Source of the DNA: JAWKTV01 sp041398905
GTDB lineage: Bacteria > Planctomycetota > Planctomycetia > Planctomycetales > Planctomycetaceae
Length of the DNA: 64,000 nt
Reading direction: 5' to 3'
Assembly: GCA_041398905.1 (NCBI GenBank)
Contig: JAWKTV010000004.1
Span: forward strand, 62,001 to 126,000
The notes under the pieces: generated by a model
Database searches by the model: none
What the model was told of the DNA's origin: nothing
Seen by the model: the letters and a program-made list of their open reading frames with translations, nothing else
Shown: piece after piece, positions 39,793-48,600 of the stretch
Layout: every line of letters starts with the position of its first letter
Numbering within the stretch: position 1 is the stretch's first letter
Made by a program: the position numbers and the translations under genes

Positions 39793-39891
39793 ATGGCGAA
39801 GACGCAGCGAAAACTGAAGAAGGCGAATCATGGTGCCCGTCCGGCGAGCGCTCAGGCCCGCCGTGCGAAGCGGAAGCAGATTCGTACCTGA
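39793..39891 (+). CDS. Very basic 32-residue protein of unknown function
   Basis: Below the usual length limit but well supported: ATG at 39793 with GAGGTG 7 bases upstream, 33 codons, and an intrinsic terminator beginning 47 bases after the stop. The protein starts MAKTQRKLKKANHGARP. It has 12 Lys/Arg and one His among 32 residues, no acidic residue, no Cys and no hydrophobic segment, so it should bind nucleic acid, most plausibly RNA or the ribosome. I do not recognise a named family; it is not the short ribosomal protein bL36 or THX by eye. It forms its own transcription unit between truA (opposite strand) and a beta-ketoacyl synthase. Confidence 0.7.
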   Translation: MAKTQRKLKKANHGARPASAQARRAKRKQIRT

Positions 39892-39937
39892 TCGATCGGC
39901 AGCCAATGCGGCTGCCGGGCGAACATCTGAAACGTGC

Positions 39938-39971
39938 GAAAGACGGGCGGCCGGTTGCTGCCCGTCTTTTC
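39938..39971 (+). terminator. Intrinsic terminator after the small basic protein gene
   Basis: AAAGACGGGC (39939-39948) pairs with GCCCGTCTTT (39960-39969) around an 11-base loop, and the right arm runs into TTTTC. This is the best classical terminator in the window. Confidence 0.75.
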
Positions 39972-40174
39972 GTCTGCGCTGGGCGCGCCGTCCAGGTTGC
40001 AATGGCTGAGAATTCGAGGCTGGGTATCGACGCTGTTTTCGGGAGATGGCCCGTTCCGGATGTTGGAACGGCAGCGTCTCGCAGTCCAAAACCGGTCGGC
40101 AGCTTGCCGCACTCCCGGTCAGCCGCTACTCTGGCGGGATTGCCTACTTCAACTGGAAAAGCGGCAGACCAAGG

Positions 40175-41446
40175 ATGACGGACGAGCTGCGCGACCCGCA
40201 TCGGATTGTGATCACCGGGGTCGGATTGACCGCCCCCAACGGCGATAATCTGGCCGATTTTCGGGCTGCGCTGCTCGCAGGCCGCTCTGGCGTTGTGCCG
40301 TTTGAGACTCGCTACATGCCGCCGGTGCTCGCCGGCGTGTGCAACTTCGACGAATACCGCTATCAGCGGAAGAAGGACCGCCGCCGCGGTACGCGAGCCG
40401 GTTCAATCTCGATCTACTGTGCGAACGAAGCAGTGGCCGACAGCGGGATCGACTGGGCCAACACTCGCAAGGACCGGGTTGGCGTGTACATCGGGATTAC
40501 CGAGCACGGTAACGTCGAGACCGAGAACGAGATCGCTGAGATCAAATCGTTTGGATACGACAGCACGGTCTGGACGCACCACCACAATCCACGGACCGTC
40601 GCCAACAACGCTGCTGGTGAGGTGACCCTGAACATGGGGATCACGGGGCCGCACCTGACAGTCGGGGCCGCCTGCGCCGCCGGGAACGCGGGCTTTATCC
40701 AGGCGGTGCAGATGCTGCGGCTGGATGAGGTTGATCTGGCGATCGCGGGTGGAGTTTCTGAGAGCATTCACACGTTCGGCATTTTCGCCGGATTCCGCAG
40801 CCAGGGGGCATTGGCCCAGCATGCCGACCCCGCGCAGGCCTCGCGTCCATTCGACATGGCCCGGAATGGGATTGTGGTGGCGGAGGGAGGCGGGCTGTGT
40901 ACCGTCGAACGCCTGCCGGACGCGCTCGATCGGGGAGCCAAGATTTACGGAGAAATCGTCGGCTATGCGATGAATTCCGATGCGACGGACTTCGTCTTGC
41001 CGGATGCGTCCCGACAGGCGGAGTGCATCCGCCTCGCGCTGTCGCGGGCGAAGCTGACCCCGGACGACATCGACATCGTCAGCAGCCACGCCACGGCGAC
41101 CGAGCAGGGTGACATCGAGGAGTGCAAGGCCCTCCGAAGTGTGTTCGGCGACCGCCGATCGTTGGCGGTGAACAACACCAAGAGCTTTATCGGCCATGCG
41201 ATGGGAGCGGCCGGGGCTTTGGAGATGCTCGGCAATATCCCGGCGTTTGGAGACGGCCTGGCCCACGCGACCATCAATCTGGACGATCATGACCCCCGCT
41301 GCGATCTCCCGCAGATCGTCGCCAACCAGCCGCGAAAGATGGAGCGGGTCGAACTGATCCTCAATAACTCTTTCGGGATGTTGGGAATCAACTCGGTTCT
41401 GATTGTGCGAAAGTTCCCCCACGGGCCGTCCGCCGTCTATACTTGA
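40175..41446 (+). CDS. Beta-ketoacyl-ACP synthase (KAS II/FabF-like)
   Basis: A thiolase-fold condensing enzyme of 423 residues. The nucleophile is Cys167 in GAACAAGN. The first catalytic His is in SSHATATEQGD, where FabF usually reads HGTST, and the second is in NNTKSFIGHAMGAAGA. RIVITGVGLTAPNG is the typical N-terminus. The Ala after the first His and the Glu-Gln-Gly that follows mark a side branch of the family, so it may work in a dedicated acyl pathway rather than bulk synthesis. The start at 40175 fits homologues; an earlier in-frame start at 40046 lies near the preceding terminator. An acyl carrier protein gene follows on the same strand. Confidence 0.9.
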   Translation: MTDELRDPHRIVITGVGLTAPNGDNLADFRAALLAGRSGVVPFETRYMPPVLAGVCNFDEYRYQRKKDRRRGTRAGSISIYCANEAVADSGIDWANTRKDRVGVYIGITEHGNVETENEIAEIKSFGYDSTVWTHHHNPRTVANNAAGEVTLNMGITGPHLTVGAACAAGNAGFIQAVQMLRLDEVDLAIAGGVSESIHTFGIFAGFRSQGALAQHADPAQASRPFDMARNGIVVAEGGGLCTVERLPDALDRGAKIYGEIVGYAMNSDATDFVLPDASRQAECIRLALSRAKLTPDDIDIVSSHATATEQGDIEECKALRSVFGDRRSLAVNNTKSFIGHAMGAAGALEMLGNIPAFGDGLAHATINLDDHDPRCDLPQIVANQPRKMERVELILNNSFGMLGINSVLIVRKFPHGPSAVYT

Positions 41447-41653
41447 TCCTTCGCGGCGGACGGTGTTGTCGTGGTGCGTTCGAGTTGCGCCCGGTCTCGC
41501 CCGCTGTGGCACATGTCGTTAACGATCACGGTCCCCGTTGCGGGCGGCACTTCGTGGTCGGCGATGCCTTGAACATTCTGATTTTGGCGGAACGGCGTCC
41601 ACTTGCTGGAGACGTCCGTCCGCCCGGTACAGCAACGTAACGGAGCAGTGTGG

Positions 41654-41917
41654 ATGGCGCCTTCCGATATCCGTCAGGTCGTGCTTGAAATCCTCGAGCG
41701 GATCGCCCCTGATGAAGACCTCTCGAATCTCGACGACGCCGTCCCGTTCCGCGAGCAGATGGAGCTGGACAGCATGGATTTCCTCGACATCGTCATGGAA
41801 CTCCGGAAGCAGTACCGCGTGCAGATTCCCGAAGAGGACTACCCCGAACTGGTCACCATGGACAGCACGGTGACGTACCTTACGCCGAAACTAAAGGACG
41901 CTGCGGCGCCGGCGTAA
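41654..41917 (+). CDS. Acyl carrier protein
   Basis: An 87-residue acidic protein with the phosphopantetheine attachment site Ser40 in MELDSMDFLDIVMEL. Helix pattern and length fit an acyl carrier protein. GGAG stands 8 bases before the ATG at 41654. It lies 207 bases after the condensing enzyme, which it presumably serves. It differs from housekeeping AcpP, which usually reads GxDSLDxVEL, and so is probably a specialised carrier. Confidence 0.88.
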   Translation: MAPSDIRQVVLEILERIAPDEDLSNLDDAVPFREQMELDSMDFLDIVMELRKQYRVQIPEEDYPELVTMDSTVTYLTPKLKDAAAPA

Positions 41918-42058
41918 ACGCTCGCGTAGGGGAAGCGGTCAACGGTGGAGTCGATGGAGCCGGTCGCGTCGTCGAAGTGACGACGCCCCGGTTGGTGCCG
42001 GACTGTCCTCAGGGATGGACGGGCGTTCGGGAATTCGCTCAGGAAACAGGGAGTCGAC

Positions 42059-44132
42059 ATGGGCGGCAACGCACATCCTCCGCAGGAAGGCCCCGAATCC
42101 CGCCATCCCGACGGCCCGGGACGTCCCAAGAAAACCAAGGAGCGGCCTCCCAGTTCCTTTGCGCTATACGCCATTCTGGGTGTCGGGCTGCTGCTCATCG
42201 TGCTGAACATGGTGTTCGGCACTCAACGGGCGGAAGAGCTCGAATTCGGCGACTTCGAGGCCGGGCTGCTGACGGACGTTTACAACAAGTCGAACGTCCA
42301 CGAGCTGACGTTCTACCCGGACGCCATCTACTTCCAGAATCTCCCGGCCTCGGAACCGGCTGTCTCACTGGTCGATGGACTTCCGGAGCCTGCGGCCGAC
42401 ATTAAAGCTGGCGATGCGCCCGCGTTGAAGCGGTATCGCGTTGGCACCTATGGTCTCCCGGACGAAGCGATCAATGAATTGCGTCTGCTCGCCAGGAGCC
42501 GCGATATTCTGGTCCGTGGAGGGCGACAGCCGACCGACTGGGCTCCGGCGGCAACCTTTCTCTTCATGGCCACGCTCGTGTTCGTGACCATCATGATGTT
42601 CCGCCGGCTCGGGGGCGCCGGTTCGGCGATGAGCTTCGGCCGCAGCCGTGGTAAGCTGTTTGTCGACGATGACATCGGCGTCACCTTCAAGCAGATCGCC
42701 GGGATCGACGAAGCCGTTGAAGAGCTTCGTGAGGTGGTCGAGTTCCTGCGCAAGCCGGAGAAATATCAGGTGCTCGGCGGACGCATTCCCCTCGGGGTGC
42801 TGCTGGTGGGCCCGCCGGGGACGGGAAAGACCTTGCTCGCCAAGGCGGTTGCCGGCGAGGCGAACGTCCCGTTCTTCAGCCTCTCCGGGTCCGACTTCGT
42901 CGAGATGTTCGTCGGCGTAGGTGCGGCCCGAGTCAGGGACATGTTCCAGCAGGCGGTCGCCAAGGCGCCCGCAATCATTTTCATCGATGAACTCGACGCG
43001 CTGGGCAAGGCACGCTCCAGCGGATCACCCGGCGGGCACGACGAACGCGAACAGACGCTCAACGCGCTGCTCGTCGAGATGGACGGCTTCTCATCCGATG
43101 AGAGCGTCATCGTGATGGGTGCGACGAACCGACCGGAGACGCTCGATCCCGCTCTGATGCGGCCCGGCCGCTTCGATCGGCACGTCCTCGTCGATCGCCC
43201 CGATGTCCGCGGACGCGAGGCGATTCTCAAGGTGCATGCCACCAAGATCAAGATGGCCGACAATGTCGACCTGGGACGGCTCGCCAAGCTCACTCCCGGC
43301 TTCGTCGGGGCGGACCTTGCGAATCTCGTCAACGAAGCGGCTTTGCTCGCCGCCCGCAACGATCGCACTTCCGTCTCGATGAAGGAATTCGAAGAAGGGC
43401 TCGAGCGGGTCATCGCGGGACTCGAGAAGTCTTCACGCATCATCCATCAGGATGAGAAGCAACGGGTCGCCTATCACGAGATGGGCCACGCGGCTCGTCG
43501 CCTGCTGTTTGCCGCACGTCGATCCCGTGCATAAGGTCTCGATCATCCCTCGTGGGTATGGAGCGCTCGGCTACACGCTGCAGCGGCCTGAGGAAGACCG
43601 GCACCTCGTCACACAGACCGAACTGCAGAATCGCATTTGCGTGCTCCTCGGCGGCATCGCCGCCGAGGAGATTGTCTACGAAGAAACCTCGACCGGTGCG
43701 TCCAACGACCTCGAACGCGCCACGGACACCGCGCGCCGCATGGTGATGGAGTTCGGCATGAGCCCCCGGCTCGGCCGGGTCAACTACCGCGAAACCAAGC
43801 GGTCGCCGTTCCTGGGGGCTCCCAGCAGCACGGGGGGCGACTACCTGCACAGCGAGTCGACGCTTCGCGAGATTGACCTCGAAGTACGGCGGATCGTCGA
43901 CGAGTGCATGCAGACGGCCCACGCCACGCTGGCCACTCGCCGGGAGGTGCTCGAACACCTCACCCGCGAACTGATGGAGGTCGAGGTGATGGATGCCGAG
44001 CAATTGCACCGCATCCTCGATCAACACCGCACTGGCCCGGCCATCAAGCCGGGAACGTATGTTGACCGGGGGCACGCGACGGAACCGGCCAGCAAACCAG
44101 CGACCGAGGGCGACGCCGCCATTGGCTGCTAA
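42059..44132 (+). CDS. ftsH: ATP-dependent zinc metalloprotease FtsH (one frameshift)
   Basis: A membrane AAA+ protease of about 690 residues. Two membrane helices (about 34-51 and 163-179) flank a periplasmic domain. The AAA module has GPPGTGKT near residue 251, IIFIDELDALGKAR and the second region of homology ATNRPETLDPALMRPGRFDR. The zinc site HEMGH is near residue 472. An extra G near 43491-43493 breaks the frame just after that motif. Restoring it joins HEMGHALVACC to PHVDPVHKVSIIPRG and the rest of the protease domain, including the third zinc-ligand region GASNDLERATDTAR. AGGGAG stands 6 bases before the ATG. Loss of an essential protease is unlikely, so a sequencing error is favoured. 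Confidence 0.9.
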
Positions 44133-44172
44133 ACGCTCGTCCAAGCCGCCGGCGGCAAGCGAGGTTGGCGGA

Positions 44173-44496
44173 CTACTTGAGATCCTTGGGCTTGATCGGC
44201 TTATCCCGCGAGATCACGTCAGGCCCTTTGCCCGCCCGCTTTTCGTAGTAGCCATCGCCCGCCTTCACGTACTTCGTGAACCCGAGCCGGTCGAGCTTCT
44301 TGTCGTCACTGGCCGACTTGTGCATCGCGCTGTCGGACCACTGCCCGCCGATGAATGGCGGCTGGATCACCCGACGCACCGCGGCACCGGTCTCCGGGTG
44401 CTTCGTCAGCGGCGGATCAGAAATCTTCTGCAGCACCTCGAACGTCTCGCCCTCCTGGCCGTCCGTGGTGATCACTTCGTACACGTAGATGGGCAT
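44173..44496 (-). CDS. FmdB-like small protein without zinc-binding cysteines
   Basis: A 107-residue protein that aligns by eye with the FmdB zinc-ribbon family: MPIYVYEV at the N-terminus, FEVLQKISDPPLTKHPETGAAVRRVIQPP in the middle. In typical members the N-terminal part reads MPxYEYxCxxCG and PLTxCPxC. Here all four Cys positions are occupied by other residues and the protein has no Cys at all. It should therefore not bind zinc through this site. The C-terminal half is charged and Lys-rich. It is convergent with ftsH, 40 bases away, with a GCCGCCGGCGGC palindrome in the gap. Confidence 0.65.
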   Translation of the reverse strand: MPIYVYEVITTDGQEGETFEVLQKISDPPLTKHPETGAAVRRVIQPPFIGGQWSDSAMHKSASDDKKLDRLGFTKYVKAGDGYYEKRAGKGPDVISRDKPIKPKDLK

Positions 44497-44549
44497 GGCG
44501 AACTCCGCTCAACAGGACACGCGAATGCACTTCATTCTATCCACCAGCC

Positions 44550-45839
44550 TCACGACAGTCGTGCCTTGTCGGAAATGTCCTTGCGGCACCAGGCACCGTC
44601 CCAGCGGATGCACTTGACCGCCTCGTAGGCCCGCTTCTTCGCCGCGGCGAGGTCATCCCCAATTGCGGTCACGCCCAGTACCCGGCCGCCATCATTGACG
44701 ACCTGACCATCGCGGATGGTCGTCCCCGCATGGAAGACCTTGACGTTCTCCAATTCTGCCGCCTTTTCGAGCCCCCGCAGCGGCCGGCCCTTCTCGTAAT
44801 CACCAGGGTAGCCTTCCGAGGCCATCACAACGCACACCGTCGGCCGCGGGTCCCACTCCAGGTCGCCCAGTTGCTTCAGCCGGCCTTCAGCCGTCGCGAG
44901 CAACACGTCCAGCAGGTCGTTCTTCAGCCGCATCAGCACCGGTTGCGCCTCCGGATCGCCAAACCGCACGTTGAATTCCAGCACCTTTGGCCCCTGCTGC
45001 GTCAGCATCAGCCCCGCGTACAGCACACCCTTGAACTCGATGCCACGCTTGCGCAGCGTATGGACGACTGGTATCAGCACCCGGTCGATGATGGTGTCCA
45101 TCAACTCAGGAGTCGCGGTGGGCGTGGGACAGTACGCTCCCATGCCACCGGTGTTGGGGCCAGTGTCGCCATCGTGGGCCGCTTTGTGATCCTGAGCAGG
45201 CTCCAGCGTCACGATCGTCCGGCCATCCACCAGCGCCAGCACGCTCAACTCCTGACCTTCCAGCTTCTCCTCGATCATGATCTGCGCACCGGCGTCACCG
45301 AAGCGGCGTTCGATCATCGCCTCACGCACGGCCGCGATCGCCTCGTCCTGGTTCGCGCAGACGGTGACCCCCTTACCGGCGGCCAAGCCGTCCGCCTTCA
45401 CGACGCAGGGCACCACCCCACGCAGCTCCGCCTGCTCCTTCAGATGCGCGATCGCCAGCTCCGCGTCATTGAAGACGCGGCAATCTGCGGTTGGGACGCC
45501 CGCCTGCCGCATCACCTCCTTGGAGAAGACCTTGCTTCCCTCGAGCGCCGCGGCAGCCTTTACGGGGCCGAACACCTTCAGCCCGGCCTTGAGAAACGCA
45601 TCGACCACACCTTCGACGAGCGGAGCCTCGGGGCCGATCACCGTCAGTCCGATCCCTTCCCGCTGAGCGAACTTCACGAGACTCTTGGCATCCGTCGCGG
45701 AGATGTCGACGTTCTCGCCCTCGATCGCCGTCCCCGCGTTGCCGGGTGCGCAGAACACCTTCTCGACCTTCGGCGATTGCGCCAGTTTCCAGACCAGCGC
45801 ATGCTCTCGTCCCCCCTGACCGACCACCAAGACCTTCAT
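44550..45839 (-). CDS. purD: Phosphoribosylamine-glycine ligase
   Basis: ATP-grasp enzyme of purine synthesis, 429 residues. It begins MKVLVVGQGGREHALVWKL, then IGPEAPLVEGVVDAF, VVKADGLAAGKGVTVC (ATP-binding), LEPAQDHKAAHDGDTGPNTGGMGAY and KVLEFNVRFGDPEAQ (metal site). The start at 45839 is set by the conserved N-terminus and an AGGT 7 bases upstream; the open frame extends further without similarity. It is downstream of, and 53 bases from, the FmdB-like gene's start, so the two could share a transcript. Confidence 0.96.
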   Translation of the reverse strand: MKVLVVGQGGREHALVWKLAQSPKVEKVFCAPGNAGTAIEGENVDISATDAKSLVKFAQREGIGLTVIGPEAPLVEGVVDAFLKAGLKVFGPVKAAAALEGSKVFSKEVMRQAGVPTADCRVFNDAELAIAHLKEQAELRGVVPCVVKADGLAAGKGVTVCANQDEAIAAVREAMIERRFGDAGAQIMIEEKLEGQELSVLALVDGRTIVTLEPAQDHKAAHDGDTGPNTGGMGAYCPTPTATPELMDTIIDRVLIPVVHTLRKRGIEFKGVLYAGLMLTQQGPKVLEFNVRFGDPEAQPVLMRLKNDLLDVLLATAEGRLKQLGDLEWDPRPTVCVVMASEGYPGDYEKGRPLRGLEKAAELENVKVFHAGTTIRDGQVVNDGGRVLGVTAIGDDLAAAKKRAYEAVKCIRWDGAWCRKDISDKARLS

Positions 45840-46219
45840 ATCAAACCTGTCACTCGAAAAGTGTCTGACCGCGAAACCAGCAGAAATCGCCTGCAAGAGC
45901 GTGATGGTATCGACTGACGGAAGCGATGTCAGTGGTCAGACGCGGTCGATGCGAATCGCCTCGACGTTCTCGAGCCTGACGGGCAGCCGCATCAGACTGG
46001 GCGGGTCAGGCGGACGAGCCGCGCGGACCTTCGTCGTCGCAGACACTCGGGGCGTGGGCGAGAGAAACGCGGCCCGATCGTGGCGGCGGGGGAGGGAGGG
46101 CGGCTGACGGACTACGCGGGGCGGCGGAGTTCTCGAGGGGGGCGGTCCCGCGTCCCGGTCGCTGGCGAGCGACCGGAACGGGAACGGCTTTGGACCCGCA
46201 GCTCACGCGATGGTAACGA
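45840..46219. other. Intergenic region between purD and the thioredoxin-like gene
   Basis: About 380 GC-rich bases. A 9-base hairpin (46155-46163 with 46167-46175, loop about 3-4 bases) lies about 45 bases after the thioredoxin-like gene stop on the minus strand, a possible weak terminator. A minus-strand frame ending at 45936 has a coding-like tail but a Pro/Arg-rich body and no good start; I do not call it. Confidence 0.4.
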
Positions 46220-47113
46220 CTATCGAATCACCGACTCGACCTGCTGCGGATGCAGCACGATGCGCGTCCGGATGAACTGGTCCGGGTCGGATTTGAAGCG
46301 GTCACGGTTCTGGGCGGTCGTGAACAGGTACAACTCGTCGTCGTAGAACGCTCCGTAGCGGGTCTGGCCAGGCACCGCACGGTCGGTCTCCCAGACCAGC
46401 ACGGGATCGCAGCCGAGGAACCGCGGAGTGTACCGCAGCGGGTCCGCCCGAAACGCCTCCTTGGCCTCTGGAGTCGCGAACTGGAACAACTGATCACGAT
46501 ACTGCAGTCGGAGTTCGCTGCTCCCCTTCTCCCACTTGCGGGTCTGGGCGAGCGTGACCGGGCAGGAGCCGTCGAGCATCAGCGGCACCGGCTGCTGACT
46601 GGTTTGCACGGTCGGAGCCTGGGTGGTTCCGCCAGCAGCATTGTTGCCGGCAACGGCGGGCTGCCGAGCGGCCTGTTGCGTCTTCGCCTTCGCCAGCTCC
46701 TGGTTCCGCAGTTGCGCCCGCTGCAGCAACGCGAGGTAGTCGTTGAGCGGACGATAGCCGCTCGACTCCACCATCCGCTCGCCGGTCGGCTCCAGGAAGA
46801 TGTCGCAGGGGAGTGACTCCACACCAAAGCGGGCCGCCAGGTCTTCGCGCTGATCGACGTTGATCTTCACGCCGACCACGTTCTGCTGGAGCTGCTGAAT
46901 CACCGCCGGCTGGTTGAAGACGGTAGAGTCCATCTGCCGACACGGCTGGCACCAGTCAGCCCAGAAGTGAACCAGCAGCGGCTTCCCGGTCCGCTGCGCT
47001 TCGAGGCGGGCGGCGTCGAAATCGGATTGCCAGCCATCAGCCGCTCGGGCCATAGTGGCGAACTGGGCGATGGCGAGTACGACCACCAACTTCCAGAGCG
47101 GAACAAATCGCAT
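46220..47113 (-). CDS. Exported thioredoxin-fold protein with C-terminal YHS-like domain
   Basis: A 297-residue protein with a signal peptide (about 1-24, ending MARAAD). A thioredoxin domain follows, with the redox motif WADWCQPCRQM (Cys55, Cys58) and a typical cis-Pro region ESLPCDIFLEP. After a Gln/Ala-rich linker (about 150-195) there is a domain resembling the YHS metal-binding module: GSCPVTLAQTRKW, FQFATPEAKEAFRADPLRYTPRFLG. The combination suggests a periplasmic redox or metal-handling protein. The ATG at 47113 has GGGGGGA 6 bases upstream; an earlier start at 47188 would precede the signal peptide by 25 residues. Confidence 0.78.
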   Translation of the reverse strand: MRFVPLWKLVVVLAIAQFATMARAADGWQSDFDAARLEAQRTGKPLLVHFWADWCQPCRQMDSTVFNQPAVIQQLQQNVVGVKINVDQREDLAARFGVESLPCDIFLEPTGERMVESSGYRPLNDYLALLQRAQLRNQELAKAKTQQAARQPAVAGNNAAGGTTQAPTVQTSQQPVPLMLDGSCPVTLAQTRKWEKGSSELRLQYRDQLFQFATPEAKEAFRADPLRYTPRFLGCDPVLVWETDRAVPGQTRYGAFYDDELYLFTTAQNRDRFKSDPDQFIRTRIVLHPQQVESVIR

Positions 47114-47439
47114 GAAATCCCCCCCACTCACGGCCTGTAGAAACGCGCGGCTCCCTGCTTGCGCGACCGAACACTGCCGGCGACCCAACTGGCTGAGGTT
47201 GAATCAAAGCGAACAGTATTAGCAGTGGTATCGGCACAGGCTTGTGGAACGGATTTTCCGAAAAGTCCGGAATCAACCGTCGATTCGGTCTCGGGTCCGG
47301 TTATTCCGGATGTGTCAGCAACGGCCACGATAAAGCTTACGCGGCTTCACTAAACCTCCAGCCAGTCGGCGGTACAACGGTTGCGGGGGCAAGCTGGCGA
47401 GCACTTGAACACTTTGAGCGGTCCACATGACGACGGCCG
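47114..47439. other. Intergenic region upstream of the thioredoxin-like gene
   Basis: About 326 bases, AT-richer than most spacers here, with a small palindrome TCCGG-TTATT-CCGGA near 47295-47309. It lies between two minus-strand genes and likely carries the thioredoxin-like gene promoter, but I cannot point to a convincing -35/-10 pair. Confidence 0.35.
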
Positions 47440-48417
47440 CTAGCCCTGTTGTCGCGGGCGGAACTGGTTGCTTGCCTGATCGAGGAACCGTCGTTCTTCA
47501 GCGGTCAACGATTCCATCCCTTCGCGATGGACCTTCTCCAGCAGTTCATCAACGCGGCGGCTGGTTCGGGCGCGCTCCTCCATCTCGCGTTCCCGGCGGG
47601 CCGCCAGCCGGTTCGCCTTCCAGCGCTGCCACACGCTTTGACGCGGCGCGACGTCGTCTTCCTCCAGATCGAATTCGGACCTGCCGGCGTAGCCTTCGCC
47701 GTAGACGTCCTGTAACTGCATCCGGAACATCTCTCCCTGATTGAACAGCACCAGGAAGAATCCGAGGAAGACGATGGTGGTGTTACTGACGAGCAGCCCG
47801 CCCACCGCGAGCACGATTCCGGCGATGAAGCCGGCCTGAATGGACAGCCGCAGGGCACCCTGTGCATCGCCACCGCGGCTGAGGACTGCCAGCAGCATCT
47901 GACCCCCATCGAGTGGAAAGGCTGGCACCAGATTCACCAGCAGCAGGACCCAACTGAGAGAAAACGTGAGGATGCCAACATCCCTGAGGACATTCGGACC
48001 GATGTCCGCGATCGGCAGCATCACCGGATTCAGAGCCGTGTACCATGCGAAGTTCGCCTGCAACACGGCGGGCAGAGTCAGCAGACAGATCACGAGGTTC
48101 GACAGCGGGCCCGCCGCAGGCGTCCAGAAGCGGGACTGAAACGAGTGCCCCAGCCGGGTGTAGGCCAACCCGCCCAGCGGCCAGATCAGGACCTCCCGTC
48201 CGTCGCCGCCCGTTCGCCGCGCCATGAAAATGTGGGCGAACTCGTGAATCAGCACGATCACCAGCAGCAGAGCCGTGCAGACAACGCCGAGCCGCCACCC
48301 CAGCCGCGACGCAAAGAACAGCAGCACCAGCGGAAACCAGATGCTCATCCGCACCTGGACAGCGAACCAAGTGCCGAGCGGGATCGACCAGCGGGCGAAT
48401 CCGAGATGGGACTGCAT
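47440..48417 (-). CDS. Site-2 protease (M50) family membrane metalloprotease
   Basis: A polytopic protein of about 325 residues. The zinc motif is HEFAH in VLIHEFAHIFMARRTGG and the second active-site motif is LVPAFPLDGGQMLLAV. GLAYTRLGHSFQSRFWTPAAGPLSNL is typical of the small S2P group in which the protease domain faces the cytoplasm. After the last helix a charged tail of about 85 residues ends with a helical segment (LLEKVHREGMESLTAEERRFLDQAS) also seen at the C-termini of some rhomboid and S2P proteins. The start MQSHLGFARW at 48417 fits the first helix; a longer frame to 48480 has no site either, so the start is uncertain. Confidence 0.85.
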   Translation of the reverse strand: MQSHLGFARWSIPLGTWFAVQVRMSIWFPLVLLFFASRLGWRLGVVCTALLLVIVLIHEFAHIFMARRTGGDGREVLIWPLGGLAYTRLGHSFQSRFWTPAAGPLSNLVICLLTLPAVLQANFAWYTALNPVMLPIADIGPNVLRDVGILTFSLSWVLLLVNLVPAFPLDGGQMLLAVLSRGGDAQGALRLSIQAGFIAGIVLAVGGLLVSNTTIVFLGFFLVLFNQGEMFRMQLQDVYGEGYAGRSEFDLEEDDVAPRQSVWQRWKANRLAARREREMEERARTSRRVDELLEKVHREGMESLTAEERRFLDQASNQFRPRQQG

Positions 48418-48600
48418 CGGAGAGTTGCTGCCAAACGAGCTGGACGTACACGACACCAACGTCGCCACGCCGATTCGCAATCGTACCAGTCCAGAGAGGT
48501 GGCGGCAAACTGCGAATGCACAGTTTGCGGAACAAAGCAGCCCGCGTCACCAGTGGCGACGCGGGCTGCGAAAGCACATGCTGTGAACCATTCTATGGGA

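Noticed and set aside
39685..39971. Possibility that the 39.8 kb unit is a non-coding RNA rather than a small gene
   Set aside because: A good ribosome site, clean frame and amino-acid bias favour a protein, although a dual-function RNA is not excluded.
44145..44156. GCCGCCGGCGGC palindrome between ftsH and the FmdB-like gene
   Set aside because: Self-complementary but leaves only a 4-bp stem with loop and no T-run; too weak to call a terminator.
45936..46204. Minus-strand open frame ending in LENVEAIRIDRV between purD and the thioredoxin-like gene
   Set aside because: The last dozen residues look coding, but the rest is Pro/Arg-rich, there is no ATG until the final 19 codons and no ribosome site. 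It may be a chance frame or the remnant of a gene; not enough to call.
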